DNA of 64,000 nucleotides, taken from Leptodactylus fallax. Taxonomy: Eukaryota > Chordata > Amphibia > Anura > Leptodactylidae. This document shows positions 1 through 12,000 of this stretch, in pieces. Numbering within the stretch: the stretch's first letter is position 1; the number at the start of each line of letters is the position of its first letter. Both the position numbers and the translations under genes were made by a program. The notes beneath the pieces are model-generated. The model did no database searches. It saw nothing but the letters and a program-made list of their open reading frames with translations, and had not been told where the DNA came from. The DNA lies in assembly GCA_947044405.1 (NCBI GenBank), contig CAMRHE010000028.1:5551001-5615000 (forward strand). The letters run 5' to 3'.

Positions 1-59
1 AAGTCTGTAGCAAGGCTGGATCAGAGCAATAACCACAGCGTCTTTACCTGTTAGGGGGT

Positions 60-490
60 CTTCTCCATTCTGATCCCACCATACTGTCTATAGTAACATA
101 GTAGATGAGGTTGGAAGAAGATGCAGGTTCATCAAGTCCAACTTATAACCCTAAAGTGTTGATCCAGAAGAAGACGATAAACCCTATGAGGCTTCCTTCT
201 CAACTCCAAATCCAACAGTCAGTATAAAGCCCTGGATCAACTTGCCATTTCAAAATTCTAGAACCTGTAATATTTTTCTGTTCGAGAAAGGCATCCAGGC
301 CCTCTTTGAACTTGTACAATGAATCCACCATCACCTGGGGCAGTGAGGTTCATAGTCTCACTGCTCTTACAGTAAAGAATCCCTGTCTATGATGCTGGAG
401 ATATGTCCTCTCCTCTAGACGTAGAGGATGTCCTCTTGTCACATGACATGCATGATCGACCAGACTGGTGATTTGTATTGTATAACTTTG
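60..490. repeat. Interspersed frog-type repeat
   Basis: The stretch begins near GTAACATAGTAGATGAGGTT and includes TTCATAGTCTCACTGCTCTT followed by ACAGTAAAGAATCC. I recognise these phrases as a very common dispersed repeat in frog genomes. I cannot assign its class. It supports the amphibian origin of the window. The ends are approximate. Confidence 0.6.
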
Positions 491-606
491 ACCCTTACCT
501 AGGGTTGACACCTTAACTTCCAAAAACATACCAGCTGAATAAAAAGTGGGAGTAATTTCAGGGTTGTGGTTTAAGGCAAAGATGATTTATTATCTAAAAT
601 CTAAGG

Positions 607-849
607 CTAGGTTCACATCTACGTTGGAGTCTCCACCGCAGATTCCGCCTAAAATCGCCAGAGCAGACAGAAAAGTCCTGCAAGGTTTTTGCGGGATACA
701 GTATAAAATGGGTGGAAACCCAGCTGACACCCCGTTATAGTCTTTAGGGTCCGTGGGTAACTGCTTTTCAAGTGGACAGGCTTCCCATCTCTTTTGGGTC
801 CCCATGCGGACCTAAACAACGGAGAGCTGAACGCTAGTGTGTGAACCTC
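607..849. repeat. Palindromic MITE-like repeat, CTAGGTTCACA family
   Basis: Starts CTAGGTTCACATCTACGTT and ends with the inverted GTGTGTGAACCT. The interior has the GGAGTCTCC and AAAAGTCCTGCA phrases shared with copies at 8575, 38971 and 57694. The inverted ends point to a non-autonomous DNA transposon. No target duplication is clear, so the superfamily is left open. Confidence 0.65.
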
Positions 850-850
850 G

Positions 851-2200
851 GTCTCGGGTAGTTGAGAGTTAATATCAACATCCTTGGTGGTTTAGAGTAG
901 TTAAAGAGGTATTTCCATTTTAAGACTTTTCATGGCATATCCACTTAATATATAATATGTCTTCTAGAACCCATACGTATCTCCTGAATAGTGGTACCCC
1001 AACCTGTATCCCAAATGTCAATCATGAAGGGTTGGCTGTACATGTGCATGACTTTCTCTATTCATTTCAATGGGAGTCACAGAAACAACCATGTTCCAAC
1101 AGAAGGCCACCTCTTGTTCCATTCTCTACCTGGATGAGAGAGCCAGGGGTTGCCTCACCCGGTAGGATGGTGCTTGGGGCCATCACCTTCTAAAGATAGG
1201 AGACTGGACCGTCGTCTGTCAGACATTTATTGAAGTAGCCAGAAGTAGATTCAGAAGGAAGGAAGGAGAAACTTTCTTCCTAAAACACCATTACCTCTGT
1301 GGATGCAAATAACCTTCATTTTTTAATATGGACGCATTATTAGTCACATTTCCAGGTTTTTTAATGTGACAAATGAGATGTGAATGATAGTCCAATGGAT
1401 GAACCAAATACGACAGTTTAGCGTTACTGCCCGGGACAGGCTGACAAATGACTCTCAGCAGTCAACATATCAAACCATCCGCTGCCGGAGCCTCCCCGCT
1501 GCACTGTGTATATAGACACAGCAAAGACAATCCCCTGGGATGGCCTCACTTCTTGTTATTAGCACCGGGATATTAAACTACGGCTAGCTGTATTTACGTT
1601 GAGGTTTATAGACAAATCTATAAAGCCTCGGTTGATAGATGGGTTTTTAAGATAATTCTTAGTGGTCAAAGAACTTAGGGATTGGTCAAGAGAAGTCAAT
1701 AGTTATTTATAATTCAGAGCACAATTGCAGTGAGGTCGGCTGAAAGTAAAACGCGCGTTTCACAGCATTGATCGAGCTGCTTACCATTACATATAGTCTA
1801 CAATATCATTATTGAAGAATAACACAATTCAGTGCCAGAAAAGTAGTCGAGCTGGGAGAATTTGTTCTCTAGTCAACAATGGATGAGCAAATTAGGACAG
1901 TCTGAATCAAATTCATTCCAAATTTCACCCAAAATTTCAGATTTTGGTGAATCTGAAACATTTTGGATTCATCCTGCATGAATTGGTACATTCAATGACC
2001 GAGTGTAATCCATCTAAACCAGACCATAAGAGCTGTTTGCACGTCATTGGCTGCTATAGACCAATTGGTCTAGTAGGTTTCTCTCATTCTTGAAACTAGG
2101 TCAATTACCTAGTTTCAATGACCTAGAGCAGTGGATCTCAAATTTTCTGAAAGAGGGAATCCCTTTGGGGACTGATATTTGTTTGGGACCACCCACTATT
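851..2200. other. Intergenic stretch, nothing recognised
   Basis: There is no coding frame with family resemblance, no RNA gene and no repeat boundary that I can identify here. Short open frames are of chance length. Some low-complexity AT-rich sequence is present. Confidence 0.6.
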
Positions 2201-2238
2201 GTACTTAGTCCCTGTATACTGCCTCTGTTCTGCTCATT

Positions 2239-2480
2239 GCTGCTTTACACACACACAGCTCTACTACCTCCATATTCTTCCCCACACAGCTCTGCTACCT
2301 CCCATTTTCCCTAAACACACAGTTCACCTGTCTCCATGTTTTCCACACCCACAGCTCTGCTACGTCCATGTTTTCCACCTTCTCACACAGCTCAGCTTTT
2401 CTACATTCAACCTCCAAAACTCTGCCCTTCTACTTCCACATTTCCCCCACACACTGAACTCTGCTACATTTCTCTCCGCA
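2239..2480. repeat. Degenerate CACACAGCTCTGCTAC tandem repeat
   Basis: About seven irregular copies of a roughly 30-40 bp unit containing CACACAGCTCTGCTACCTCC followed by a pyrimidine-rich segment. The copies are diverged and uneven in length, suggesting an old minisatellite. Confidence 0.7.
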
Positions 2481-2739
2481 TTTTTCAAGTGGATTTGGGG
2501 ACAGAAACCCCGAACATAAACCAAGCGCTGGTGTGAACCCAGGCTTACCACATTTTCTCTACAGTCTCTGGCACTCTCCTTATATAGTATAGTGCCCTCA
2601 AACATGGAACATGGACATGGAATACCCTCTAATACACACAGGAGAGATCTGTGCTCCTTAGCAAGACAATTTATTCTCTTGTAGAAGTGTCAGTACAATA
2701 TATTAAAAAAATAAAAAAGATCTGTGTGTACATTATACT

Positions 2740-3262
2740 TGCCAACACTCCCAGCATGTCCCAAAAACAGGGGTGACAAATCTACTGGACCTGGATAAAT
2801 GCTCCTGCATCTGGGCTCTGTCATTTCACATGTGATATGGTTATGTTATACGCCAATTGCATCACAGAAAGGGTGCATGGCCTTCCTCCAACAGAATTTT
2901 TGTGAGGTTCCCCGAAAACATGGTAGGCAAATCTATTGGACCTGGTGGAATTCTCTTGCATCCGTCAGGGTCTTTGTCATTTTGTATGTGAAATGGACAT
3001 GTTATGTGCCTGTCACATCCCAAAAGGGGGCATAACTTGCCCCAGACAGGGTTTTTGGGAGGCTCCCGAAAGCAGTGTTGGAAAATCTACTAGATCTGAG
3101 GGAATGCTCCAGCGTCCATTGGGCTCCCTGTCATTTTGTATGTGAAGTGGGCATTTATGTATCTGTCGCATCAAAAAAAGTAGGCATGATCTACCCTCAA
3201 AAAGGGGCATGGTATCGCTCAATGGGACGTAACCATTCCTGAGCATCCCGTTCTCCTGGAGA
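2740..3262. repeat. Three-copy ~152-bp tandem repeat
   Basis: The phrase AAATCTACTGGACCTGG recurs in altered form at about 2778, 2929 and 3083, giving spacings of 151 and 154 bp. Other shared phrases are TGTCATTTTGTATGTGAA and GGCTCCCGAAA. The unit resembles the repeat at 57430-57690 and a fragment near 26570. The copies are well diverged. Confidence 0.75.
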
Positions 3263-4630
3263 TACCGCTGCCAATGTTGTCAAGTATGGTATAGTTATGC
3301 AAGTAGCTACAGGAAGTGCTGTGCGCCTAGAGACCTAAGTTCTACAGAAGAATTACAGGGACCGTACATGAGGCTGTACAGACTCCATGTGCTGCCATAC
3401 AGGCTCCATTGGGTGCCATATACTGTATGTTTGGATATAATTTAGCCTAGAAGCAGTTATAACCCTGTGCACCTATATGGAAACATTATTATGACTTTCT
3501 ACAGAACTTAGTGGCCATACATGAGCCCACAGAGAGCATACGCCTGTCTCTTCAGTCAAGAAGCCTCATCTGAAGAAGGCTAAATTGTGAAGATGAGCAA
3601 TATTACAAGCAGTCCTCTGTTGTATGATGTATTCCAATTATTATTGGGAAAAACTTTGTGTCATGTCACCTTTCCCCGATTGGTATGCATAGGTATGTCA
3701 GGGTTGTCGAGCCAGTGTCAAAATGTAACACATATCATCACCAGATCTATAAATATGCAATAAGGATTCCGTGATATATCAGCAATCTTCTAATTAAGTA
3801 ACACGTCTCTGACTTCTGAAGGAACAACAGAATTGCTGGAATGACCGGAGAGAAGTCATCATGGTCTTAGGTTTGTGTGATTAATGAAACCTGAGGCCAA
3901 AGGTGTCCACCGCGGTGACCAGATATAGACATTGTTATACTAGATGTGCAGATGATTGACAGCTTCTCATCGGGAAGTTCTGCGAAGGAACTGATTATCT
4001 CTCAGTCGGAGTGAAGTCTGTAGGGTGGTGAAGGTCTGGTTTATCTCAATGCCAAGAACTTGAAGTCTTGGCAATTACTTAAATTATACTCTTAAATTTT
4101 TGGAGCTTTCTGGTTAAAAAGCTTACACACCAGAACCCTAAAAAACCTATTAGGCATCAATATACAGCTATAACAGGCACCAACTACATATTTGCCCCAA
4201 ATGAGCATCAGCTTTGTCAGACTAGATGTACGGTGTAAATTATTCTGAGCACCCTCCATCTAAAATTGCAGTTATGGGAGCCAACTGGAAGGTGAATGAG
4301 GTTTAACTGAGGGATCTGTCTGCACATGGTTTGTTTGTAGTCTGTAACCATGGGCGTATGAGATAAATTTGACATTAAAGGGCTTGACCCACCAATGTCA
4401 CTTACTCCCTTCCAACAGGATAGGAGGCAAATTGTAGACCAGTGGGGTCTGACAGCTGAGACCTTTACTATTCATGAGAACAGGGGTGACTTGTATTTTA
4501 TCACTATAGTGTACATAGGGAGAAAGCTGTCAATCAGCAGCCAATGGCAGGAAGCTTGTGAATATGAAGGACTCCACATATAGCACACATCATTCAGTGG
4601 ATTCGCTCAGCTCAGGTGCACTTAAAAATA
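3263..4630. other. Intergenic stretch, nothing recognised
   Basis: No gene, RNA or clear repeat boundary is visible. The longest open frames are under 70 codons and show no family resemblance. Confidence 0.55.
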
Positions 4631-4636
4631 TATTTA

Positions 4637-4898
4637 GGCTAGGGCTACACTGTGACTTTGACCTCAACACATCATATGGCCAAAAGTTGCAACATGGCAC
4701 AGTGCTGCCTTCCTTACAAATAATGGCAGTGCACGCAATTGTGTTGCAATTTGCAAGACGAGCCTGACAAATTTCTTGTGACTGTAAAATCACAATTTTG
4801 GCAAATTGGAGTCACAAAAATGACCCCATTCGCTTTCACTACTTGAAAGGAAGGCGGCGCACTTTGGATGTGCTATGTTTTCTGTGACCTAGCCCTAG
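4637..4898. repeat. Inverted-end repeat, CTAGGGCTACAC family
   Basis: Starts TAGGCTAGGGCTACACTGTG and ends GTGACCTAGCCCTAG, an inverted pair of ends. The interior carries GTTGCAATTTGCAAG, also found in the copy at about 8850-9020. A third copy is at 18003-18325. It is probably a non-autonomous DNA transposon of unknown superfamily. Confidence 0.6.
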
Positions 4899-5353
4899 AC
4901 TGCAGTCAGCTCGGACAGCAGAAACCTGGTGACAGATTCACTTGGAATAACCTGCTAGATCTATAGAAAATACATTACAATATCACAATGGGCTGCACTA
5001 CTTGACAAGCTCAGCCCTTCTACATCTGTGTAGGGTAAGTGCACATGTACATTTAATTGCATTGTAAAGCTCAGTGTTTTCATTGCACACATAGGTCACA
5101 TAATCAATAAGAGCAGAAAAGTAATAAATCTTAGCAGCATCAAGGATTCTCTGGTGGGCCGGTGAGACCCAGAGAGTCACATTCTTATAAATGTTCATAT
5201 ACTTTGGAGCTGCTAAACTGAGTGATCAACCTTGAAAACCATTTTTTTTTTGCTTTTTTGTATGTAAAATGGTGCAAAAATCTGTATTTATTTGGTAATA
5301 TATCTTCATTGTGATACTGTAACATTCTGGTTGCACCAGGGGGAGGTTATACA

Positions 5354-5873
5354 GTATATAGGTCTATGCAAAAGATTTAGGTAGGTATGGAAAAAATGCT
5401 GCAAAGTAAGAATCTTTCAGAAATAAAAGAGTTAATAGTTTATTTTTGTCAATTACCAAAATGAAGAAAAGAGAATTGTTAATCCCATCATTATTTGGTG
5501 TGACCTTTGCCCTTTGCCTTCTTCTCCGTACAGGCAGTTTTTGGCAGAACTGGGCGGGGAGGTTGTTCCCGCCGCCATCTTGGAGAACTAAGCACAGATC
5601 TTCTGTGGATGTAGGCTTGCTCCAATCATTCTGTCTCTTCATGTCATCCCAGAAAGACTGGATGATGATTAGATCAGGGCTATATCTGTGGGGGCCGGAT
5701 CATCACTTCCAGGACTCCTCCTCCAAAGGGCAAAGGTCACACCAAATATTGATGGGATTTAAATTTAACTTAATTTTATTAAGTGACAAAGATAAATTAT
5801 TAACCCTTCTATTTCTGTAAGCATCATTACTTTGCAACATTTTTTACAAACCTGCCTAACACTTTAGCACAGT
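5354..5873. mobile_element. Internally deleted palindromic Tc1/mariner-like element
   Basis: Arms of about 150 bp at 5363-5518 and 5726-5870 are inverted copies: GCAAAAGATTTAGGTAGG on the left against CCTGCCTAACACTTTAGC on the right, and GGTGTGACCTTTGCC against GGCAAAGGTCACACC. The centre keeps a short piece (5600-5720) that, from memory, resembles the minus-strand transposase of a vertebrate Tc1 family. No intact frame remains. It is a non-autonomous derivative bounded by TACAGTA-like ends. Confidence 0.65.
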
Positions 5874-5893
5874 ACAGATCTTCTGTGAATGTA

Positions 5894-7457
5894 CAGTCAT
5901 GGCCAAAAGTTTTGAGAATGACACAAATATTATATTTTCACATGATCTGCTGCCCTCTAGTTTTTATGTGTGTTTGTCAGATGTCTTTATCACATACAGA
6001 AATAGAATTGCATTCATATTATGAGTAACAGAAGTTTATATTGACAGTTAGAATGAGTTAATGCAGCAAGTCAATATTTGCAGTGTTGACCCTTCTTCTT
6101 CAGGACCTCTGCAATTCTCCCTGGCATGCTCTCAATCAACTTCTGGACCAAATCCTGACTGATAGCAGTCCATTCTTGCAGAATCAATGCTTTAATTTTG
6201 TCTGAATTTGTTGGTTTTTGTTTGTCCACCCGTCTCTTGATGATTGACCACAAGTTCTCAATGGGATTAAGATCTGGGGAGTTTCCAGGCCATGGACCCA
6301 AAATCTCTATGTTTTGTTCCCTGAGCCATTTAGTTATCACCTTTGCTTTATGGCAAGGTGCTCCATCATGCTGGAAAAGGCATTGTTGAGCGCCAAACTG
6401 CTCTTGGACGGTTGGGAGAAGTTGCTCTTGGAGGACATTCTGGTACCATTCTTTATTCATGGCTTTGTTTTTAGGCAAGACTGTGAGAGAGCCGATTCCC
6501 GTAGCTGAGAAGCAACCCCACACATGAATGGTTTCAGGATGCTTTACAGTTGGCATGAGACAAGACTGGTGGTAGCGCTCACCTCTTCTCCGAATAAGCT
6601 GTTTTCCAGATGTTCCAAACAATCGAAAAGGGGATTCATCAGAGAAAATGACTTTACCCCAGTCCTCAGCAGTCCACTCCCTGTACCTTTTGCAGAATAT
6701 CAGTCTGTCCCTGATGTTTTTTCTGGAGAGAAGTGGCTTCTTTGCTGCCCTCCTTGAGACCAGGCCTTGCTCCAAGAGTCTCCGCATCACAGTGCGTGCA
6801 GATGCACTCACACCTGCCTGCTGCCATTCCTCAGCAAGCTCTGCACTGCTGGTAGCCCGATCCCGCAGCTGAAACACTTTTAAGAGACGGTCCTGCCGCT
6901 TGCTGGTCTTTCTTGGGCGCCCTGGAGCCTTTTTGGCACCAATGGAACCTCTCTCCTTGAAGTTCTTGATGATGCGATAGATTGTTGACTGAGGAGCAAT
7001 CTTTCTAGCTGCAATACTCTTCCCAGTTAGGCCATTTTTGTGCACTGCAATGATGACTGCACGTGTTTCTTTAGAGATAACCATGGTTAACAGAAGAGAA
7101 ACAATGATGGCAAGCACCAGCCTCCTTTTAAAGTGTCCAGTGGTGTCATTCTTACTTAATCATGACAGATTGATCTCCAGCCCTGTCCTCATCAACACCC
7201 ACACCTGTGTTAAATAAGGAATCACTGAAACGATGTTAGGTGGTCCTTTTAAGGCAGGGCTGCAATGATGTTGAAATGTGTTTTGGGGGATAAAGTTCAT
7301 TTTCTAGGCAAATATTGACTTTGCAAGTAATTGCTGTTAAGCTGATCACTCTTTATAACATTCTGGAGTATATGCAAATTGCCATTAGAAAAACTGAAGC
7401 AGTAGACTTTGTAAAAATTAATATTTGTATCATTCTCAAAACTTTTGGCCATGACTG
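5894..7457 (-). mobile_element. Complete Tc1/mariner transposon (1564 bp)
   Basis: The ends are inverted: CAGTCATGGCCAAAAGTTTT on the left and AAAACTTTTGGCCATGACTG on the right, flanked by the TA target duplication (5892-5893 and 7458-7459). One full-length transposase frame lies on the minus strand. Well-matched ends and an unbroken gene suggest a young copy. It landed in an older Tc1-like fragment. Confidence 0.93.
6071..7084 (-). CDS. Tc1-type transposase, apparently intact, DD35E spacing
   Basis: A 337-residue cut-and-paste transposase that would bind its own terminal repeats in the nucleus and move the element into TA sites. An N-terminal helix-turn-helix (MVISKETRAVIIAVHKNGLTGKSIA) is followed by a GRPRK hinge, a second DNA-binding helix set, and the catalytic core: Asp in IFSDES, Asp in FQHDGAPCH, Glu in NPIENLW. 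Counting directly, 35 residues separate the second Asp from the Glu, against 34 in the Tc1 copy at 42079-43101. The frame could extend 11 codons upstream to another ATG. I chose the ATG at 7084 because MVISKE fits the usual Tc1 start. No stop or frameshift is seen, and the length is normal for the family. Confidence 0.9.
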   Translation of the reverse strand: MVISKETRAVIIAVHKNGLTGKSIAARKIAPQSTIYRIIKNFKERGSIGAKKAPGRPRKTSKRQDRLLKVFQLRDRATSSAELAEEWQQAGVSASARTVMRRLLEQGLVSRRAAKKPLLSRKNIRDRLIFCKRYREWTAEDWGKVIFSDESPFRLFGTSGKQLIRRRGERYHQSCLMPTVKHPETIHVWGCFSATGIGSLTVLPKNKAMNKEWYQNVLQEQLLPTVQEQFGAQQCLFQHDGAPCHKAKVITKWLREQNIEILGPWPGNSPDLNPIENLWSIIKRRVDKQKPTNSDKIKALILQEWTAISQDLVQKLIESMPGRIAEVLKKKGQHCKY

Positions 7458-8574
7458 TAGACTTGCTCCAATCTTTATGTCTCTTCATGTCATCCCAGAC
7501 AGACTGGATGATGTGGAAGTGAAAGACTGTATCCCTCCTGAAACTAAAGACTGGTGATCTACTGGTCTCCATGCTACAAAGCGGCAGGGGCTCCATGTGC
7601 CATCATGTGTTGGACATAGAACTTGCTACAATGTTTTACTATCTGGTAGAAGGACATCTGTATAAAATCAGAGACATACATACCTTAATATGGCCACGTG
7701 CCCACAAGTCCTTCCTTCCTCACATCTCCATCCCATCGTCCTCCTTGCCTGCCCTATGGTTAATCATGACTTCTTATCTCTGAATATGGAAGTCCACGCT
7801 CCTCTTACGAACCTGTGATCTTCACCTCGGTAATTTATGTTCCAATAAAACATGACAAATATTTGAGTTTTGACAGAGGACACGTAAGTGTCTGCGGGAT
7901 GGATGTTGTCATGAATAAGAATCAGCATGATATCGGTATTAGGAACACAGGCGAGAGAGGGCAAGGAAAGTGAAGATCAAAGATCACAGGCGCTGATGAA
8001 AGGCATGCGGAGTGGAATTAGCCAAGATGAAAGTCGTATTAAACAGCAAGATTATTGTGAGAAAAGATAAAGAAGGGCTCTTTATAGCGAGATAATTATA
8101 GGACTGTAGCGCAGGCGGACAGAATCGCACAGACATATTATATTTAATTGAAAAGAAAGGGATTTGTAAGAAAATATCTTTTTCCAAGAAAACTCTAAAG
8201 GCGGCAGAACTGAACCTCAAAGAAAGAGGCTTTGGGAGGGATCGCGTTGTTTTTGTTTTTTGTTTTCAGAATTTCAGTAAAGTGGACGTGAAATGTTCAT
8301 GTGGTGGAGGAGGCCGGGAAGTCGCCATGTTTAATTAATTAGATAAAATGGAAGATTAAATATTTCACTAAACAAGAAGAGACATAAAAGTGCGATTTTA
8401 CGGTTGTGAGTTTATTGTCGAAATGAGCAGATGATGGAGTTAATAATTTCATCGAGATCCAATCTTTTTAGGTTCATGTTTTTTATTTCCTGCCGATTAT
8501 ATAGTTCAATTTCTGTTGCCTTTATTGTGCAAATAAATTCTACCATATTGTACTGAAATTGTCGCCGTCCTTCA

Positions 8575-8795
8575 GTTCCGCATGGGCCCCGATAGATGGA
8601 AACCCTGTCAGCTGAAAAAATGGTTACACATGGAAATTCGCTGACCCCATAGATTATAATCGAGTCTGCCGGGTTTTCGCCGATTTTATACTGAAACCTT
8701 GCGGAGAGAAAAGACCTCCTTGCAGGACTTTTCTCTCTACCGATTTTAAGCGGATTCTGCGGCAGAGACTCCAATGCTAGTGTAAATCCAGCCTT
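8575..8795. repeat. Palindromic repeat, CTAGGTTCACA family (inverted copy)
   Basis: Shares with the copy at 607-849, in the other orientation, the phrases AGGACTTTTCTCT, GGCAGAGACTCC and TAAATCCAGCCTTA. The left end is eroded. It is non-coding. Confidence 0.55.
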
Positions 8796-8849
8796 ACATG
8801 CATCCTTGTTCCTAGGGATAAAAACTACAGATGTGATCACACTTAAAGG

Positions 8850-9020
8850 GGTTGTCGTTGCCCAGAAATTGGAAGAACCCATGTGGCAGCTGGCCATACT
8901 CACTGTCCTTGGTGCCCCATTTTGAGTGAATGTGTTTGTGTTGCAATTTGCAAGTTGCCCCGAACCTACAGGGTTTCTGTTGACTACGATAACAAAGTCG
9001 CAGCAACTTGTGTTCCCAAC
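8850..9020. repeat. Fragment of CTAGGGCTACAC-family repeat
   Basis: Contains GTGTTGCAATTTGCAAG and AAAGTCGCAGCAACTTGTG, shared with the copy at 4637-4898. Its ends cannot be defined. Confidence 0.45.
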
Positions 9021-12000
9021 GTGACCACATTCAGTAATGTGTTGCACAGCCAAAGTCTAGCCTCAATAGGAGGTGGAAGGGTGAGGTGTGGAATTTTTCT
9101 GTCGTGGACATCCATGCACTTACAAACCACTTTGTTCATACTGTGTTTGCCCCTGGCGTGGTTCTGCACGCCCGGCTAGGTGAGCGGCTGATAAACAAAA
9201 CTTTTTGCAGATGGAAATGCACTGAGCATCTCGTGCACTGCTCTGCTATATTTGCCAGAATTCACCGCTGATGTCTTTTGGAATCAATGCTTGGATACAA
9301 TTATAGGAATGTGGTAAATTGAAGCTTTCTGATTAGAAATCCCACGCGGGTATTTTTAGCCCGGGTTGAAAACGCATTTTCTATTTTTGCTAATTGTTTT
9401 CTTTATTATTTTTTTCTCCTGGCACATCTAGTGTCATCCTAATTGACTATTAAAGAGATACTACAATATAAATAGATTGTTGCTTCGTGAAACCTTGCAT
9501 TTTTTAACACCACTTATCCAGCAGCATATTCATTGTGTCTCGTCATTTTTTATTTACAAGCAGATTTTCCTTTTTTATCTCTTCTGGATGAAGAAAAATT
9601 TTACTACTTTGTCATTTCAGAAAGCAAAAATAATGTGAACCACCCAGTTTTTGTTTAATTAGTAGTGCAAACGGTCATTAAGTACAATTTCTTCAAATTT
9701 TTGTGCTAGAAAAAGCAGGAAACGTATATTTATTCAAATATTAGACAAAAACTTCAATTATAATATAACATTTATAGACTGGTAAGGCTTCCTGCACATG
9801 CCCAAATATCCAGTCCATAGATCAGCCACTTTTCCAGGCCCAAACCTGTTTAGAGGCCCAGACTCCAATTATCATGGTCATCTATGTTGGTCGGAGTCTC
9901 TGCCTCCCCGTGGGATAACTGCACTGTGTTCCTATACTGTATTCATGAATACAGGGGGATCCCAGGGTATGGCGGTCCAAATTGCAGATTCCCTTAACAG
10001 TCAATTGCTTTTCAGTACTACATGTGCTACATTACAAGTGGCCAAAGAGCCGTACTGTCCCTGGTCAGATGTGAGATTCTGGAGCATGGCACCACATGGG
10101 CTCCATAGTGTACAGAGCAGAGAGTGTCAGGTGTGGCTGTGACAAGCTGTCGAGGACTGCCATAGAACTGCAGTAGAAAACTGGCTTGGTCTGTGAGCGC
10201 AGTTGAGTCCAGCTAGTGAGGAGCCATGGCTATGGTCCTGAGATCCTGTTGAGGGGTGAACCACCACTCTATTGGTCTTGTTCTGCACCAGATTGTGGCC
10301 TTACTTTTGACTGCCATGTTTGATTAATCCTCTTAAAGCGAGGTGTCCCTGAAGAATTGCAAACTGTTCCAGGGGGTTTCTTGGAAAGTGCCTGAACCTT
10401 GGTGGCAAGGGAAGCCCTAGAGAAACCAATTACCATAGCCTATGGGTGTGTCAACCTATAGTGCCCCACCAAGTTCAGCTATGTTGAGTTGCAGTTAAAG
10501 CCAATTCATGCAGGTGGATAGACACACAAACAACTGGGTTAGCAGTTTCAGCTAGTTTACTAATGGTTGAGAATGAAGAACAACTTGCTACAGAAAACAG
10601 AGAGGGGTAACAACAGGGGAACATCTACTGTACTAATCAAAGTCTTCAGTCACCTCCTTCTCCCTTATGTTGAGTTGGTTATGCTGTCACTGCAGCTGTC
10701 TCCAGTTTGCAGTTGCTGCCATATGCCTACCAGTAACTGACCTGCCAATGCACTCCCCTCCGGACTTAGGCCTCCACTCTAGGATTCCTCTTCCGGTGTT
10801 CAGGGCTCCAGCCAGCATCCTGCTCTTGCTCCATCTCTCTGTGTCAACAACCTGAATGCCAATGTGAGGGCCATAAATATCCACCAACAGCTCTGCCTCT
10901 CCTGGATTCCTATGCTTAATAGGTCATCTGGATCTGTAGGGCCAGCTCCCCCTTGCAAAACGAGAGGGTGTGCTCCATGCTCCTTTCAGACTGCAACCAT
11001 TACCCAATGTGCCTTTTAAGAAAGACTCTATCCACTACATTGTGTATCTGTCAGAGGCTGTAACCACTATGCTGTGTGCTTGTTTGCAAATTACAACTGC
11101 TAAGCTCCGTGCCTTTAAGAGAATGTGCAACCACCAAGTATTGAATCAAATTGTAACTAATAACCTCCAAGTCTTGTACTCATTGTGACTGTAACGGCCA
11201 GGCTGAGTGCCTTGTATGGTAGCATTGCCTGTTGGAGCAAAGCTTCTGTGCCATCCTTAACTGGAATGTTTATGTGATATCTGTATGCAGAGAAATGCAC
11301 AGGGAAAACCACCACAAAATGCAATATGTGAACTTGGCCATGGGCCTTATTCAGCTGTAACTGTGTCATTGTAATTGTCAAAAAAAAAGCTGATAAAAGG
11401 TTTACCTGCATTCTCACATTTTTGGAGCTAAATATACTTCTCCCACACATAGCTAGAAGAAAATGTGTAAAAGAACACAGAAATTGTACAGTATGTTCTG
11501 TGCCGATGCAACAAAAAGACATAGCTGGTGCTAAAATCTGCTGCAAACAAAGACAGAATACTGCCTGACTCCTGCCTGATTCCTGCCTGCTCCTACCATA
11601 CATAACAGAATACAATTCACATTAAAAAGAACCTGACATCAAACTGTTACTCCTCTCCAGTTCTAGCACAGCGCCCATGGCTCTTGCAGACCACCATGTT
11701 GGGTAGACAACCAGAAGCTTCTTTCTCTGCGGCTTTGGCTCCTGATGGGTTAGCTCCTGCTTCATAACCAGGTCAGATTGCTAAGGTGCCTGAAGATGGT
11801 GTCAACCAGGTGAATATCCTGCCATGCCTTGCCTACTGATGGTGGTTCATTCCTGTCACGGTTCTCAATCTCTGCTATTTTTACTTGTTTGACAATTGAT
11901 GGACCTTAGTCCTCCTGACCTTGGCCTTGTTCCTGTGTGTGTCTTGCCTCTTCTTTCCCCCATTGGATTGTTCTTCTGGTACCTGTTCTTTTACTCCTGG

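Larger units (their letters stand above)
5874..7560. mobile_element. Second partial Tc1-like copy, split by the intact Tc1
   Basis: The sequence CAGATCTTCTGTGAATGTA (5874-5892) and the stretch from about 7460, CTTGCTCCAATCTTTATGTC, together reproduce the internal segment seen at 5597-5670 in the neighbouring deleted element. The intact Tc1 (5894-7457) sits exactly between them. The host fragment is therefore a second, truncated copy of the same family, older than the Tc1. Its right end is uncertain. Confidence 0.6.

Noticed and set aside
5446..5820. 124-codon frame as a small gene
   Set aside because: It lies wholly within the palindromic deleted Tc1-like element, and a similar antisense frame exists in the inverted arm.
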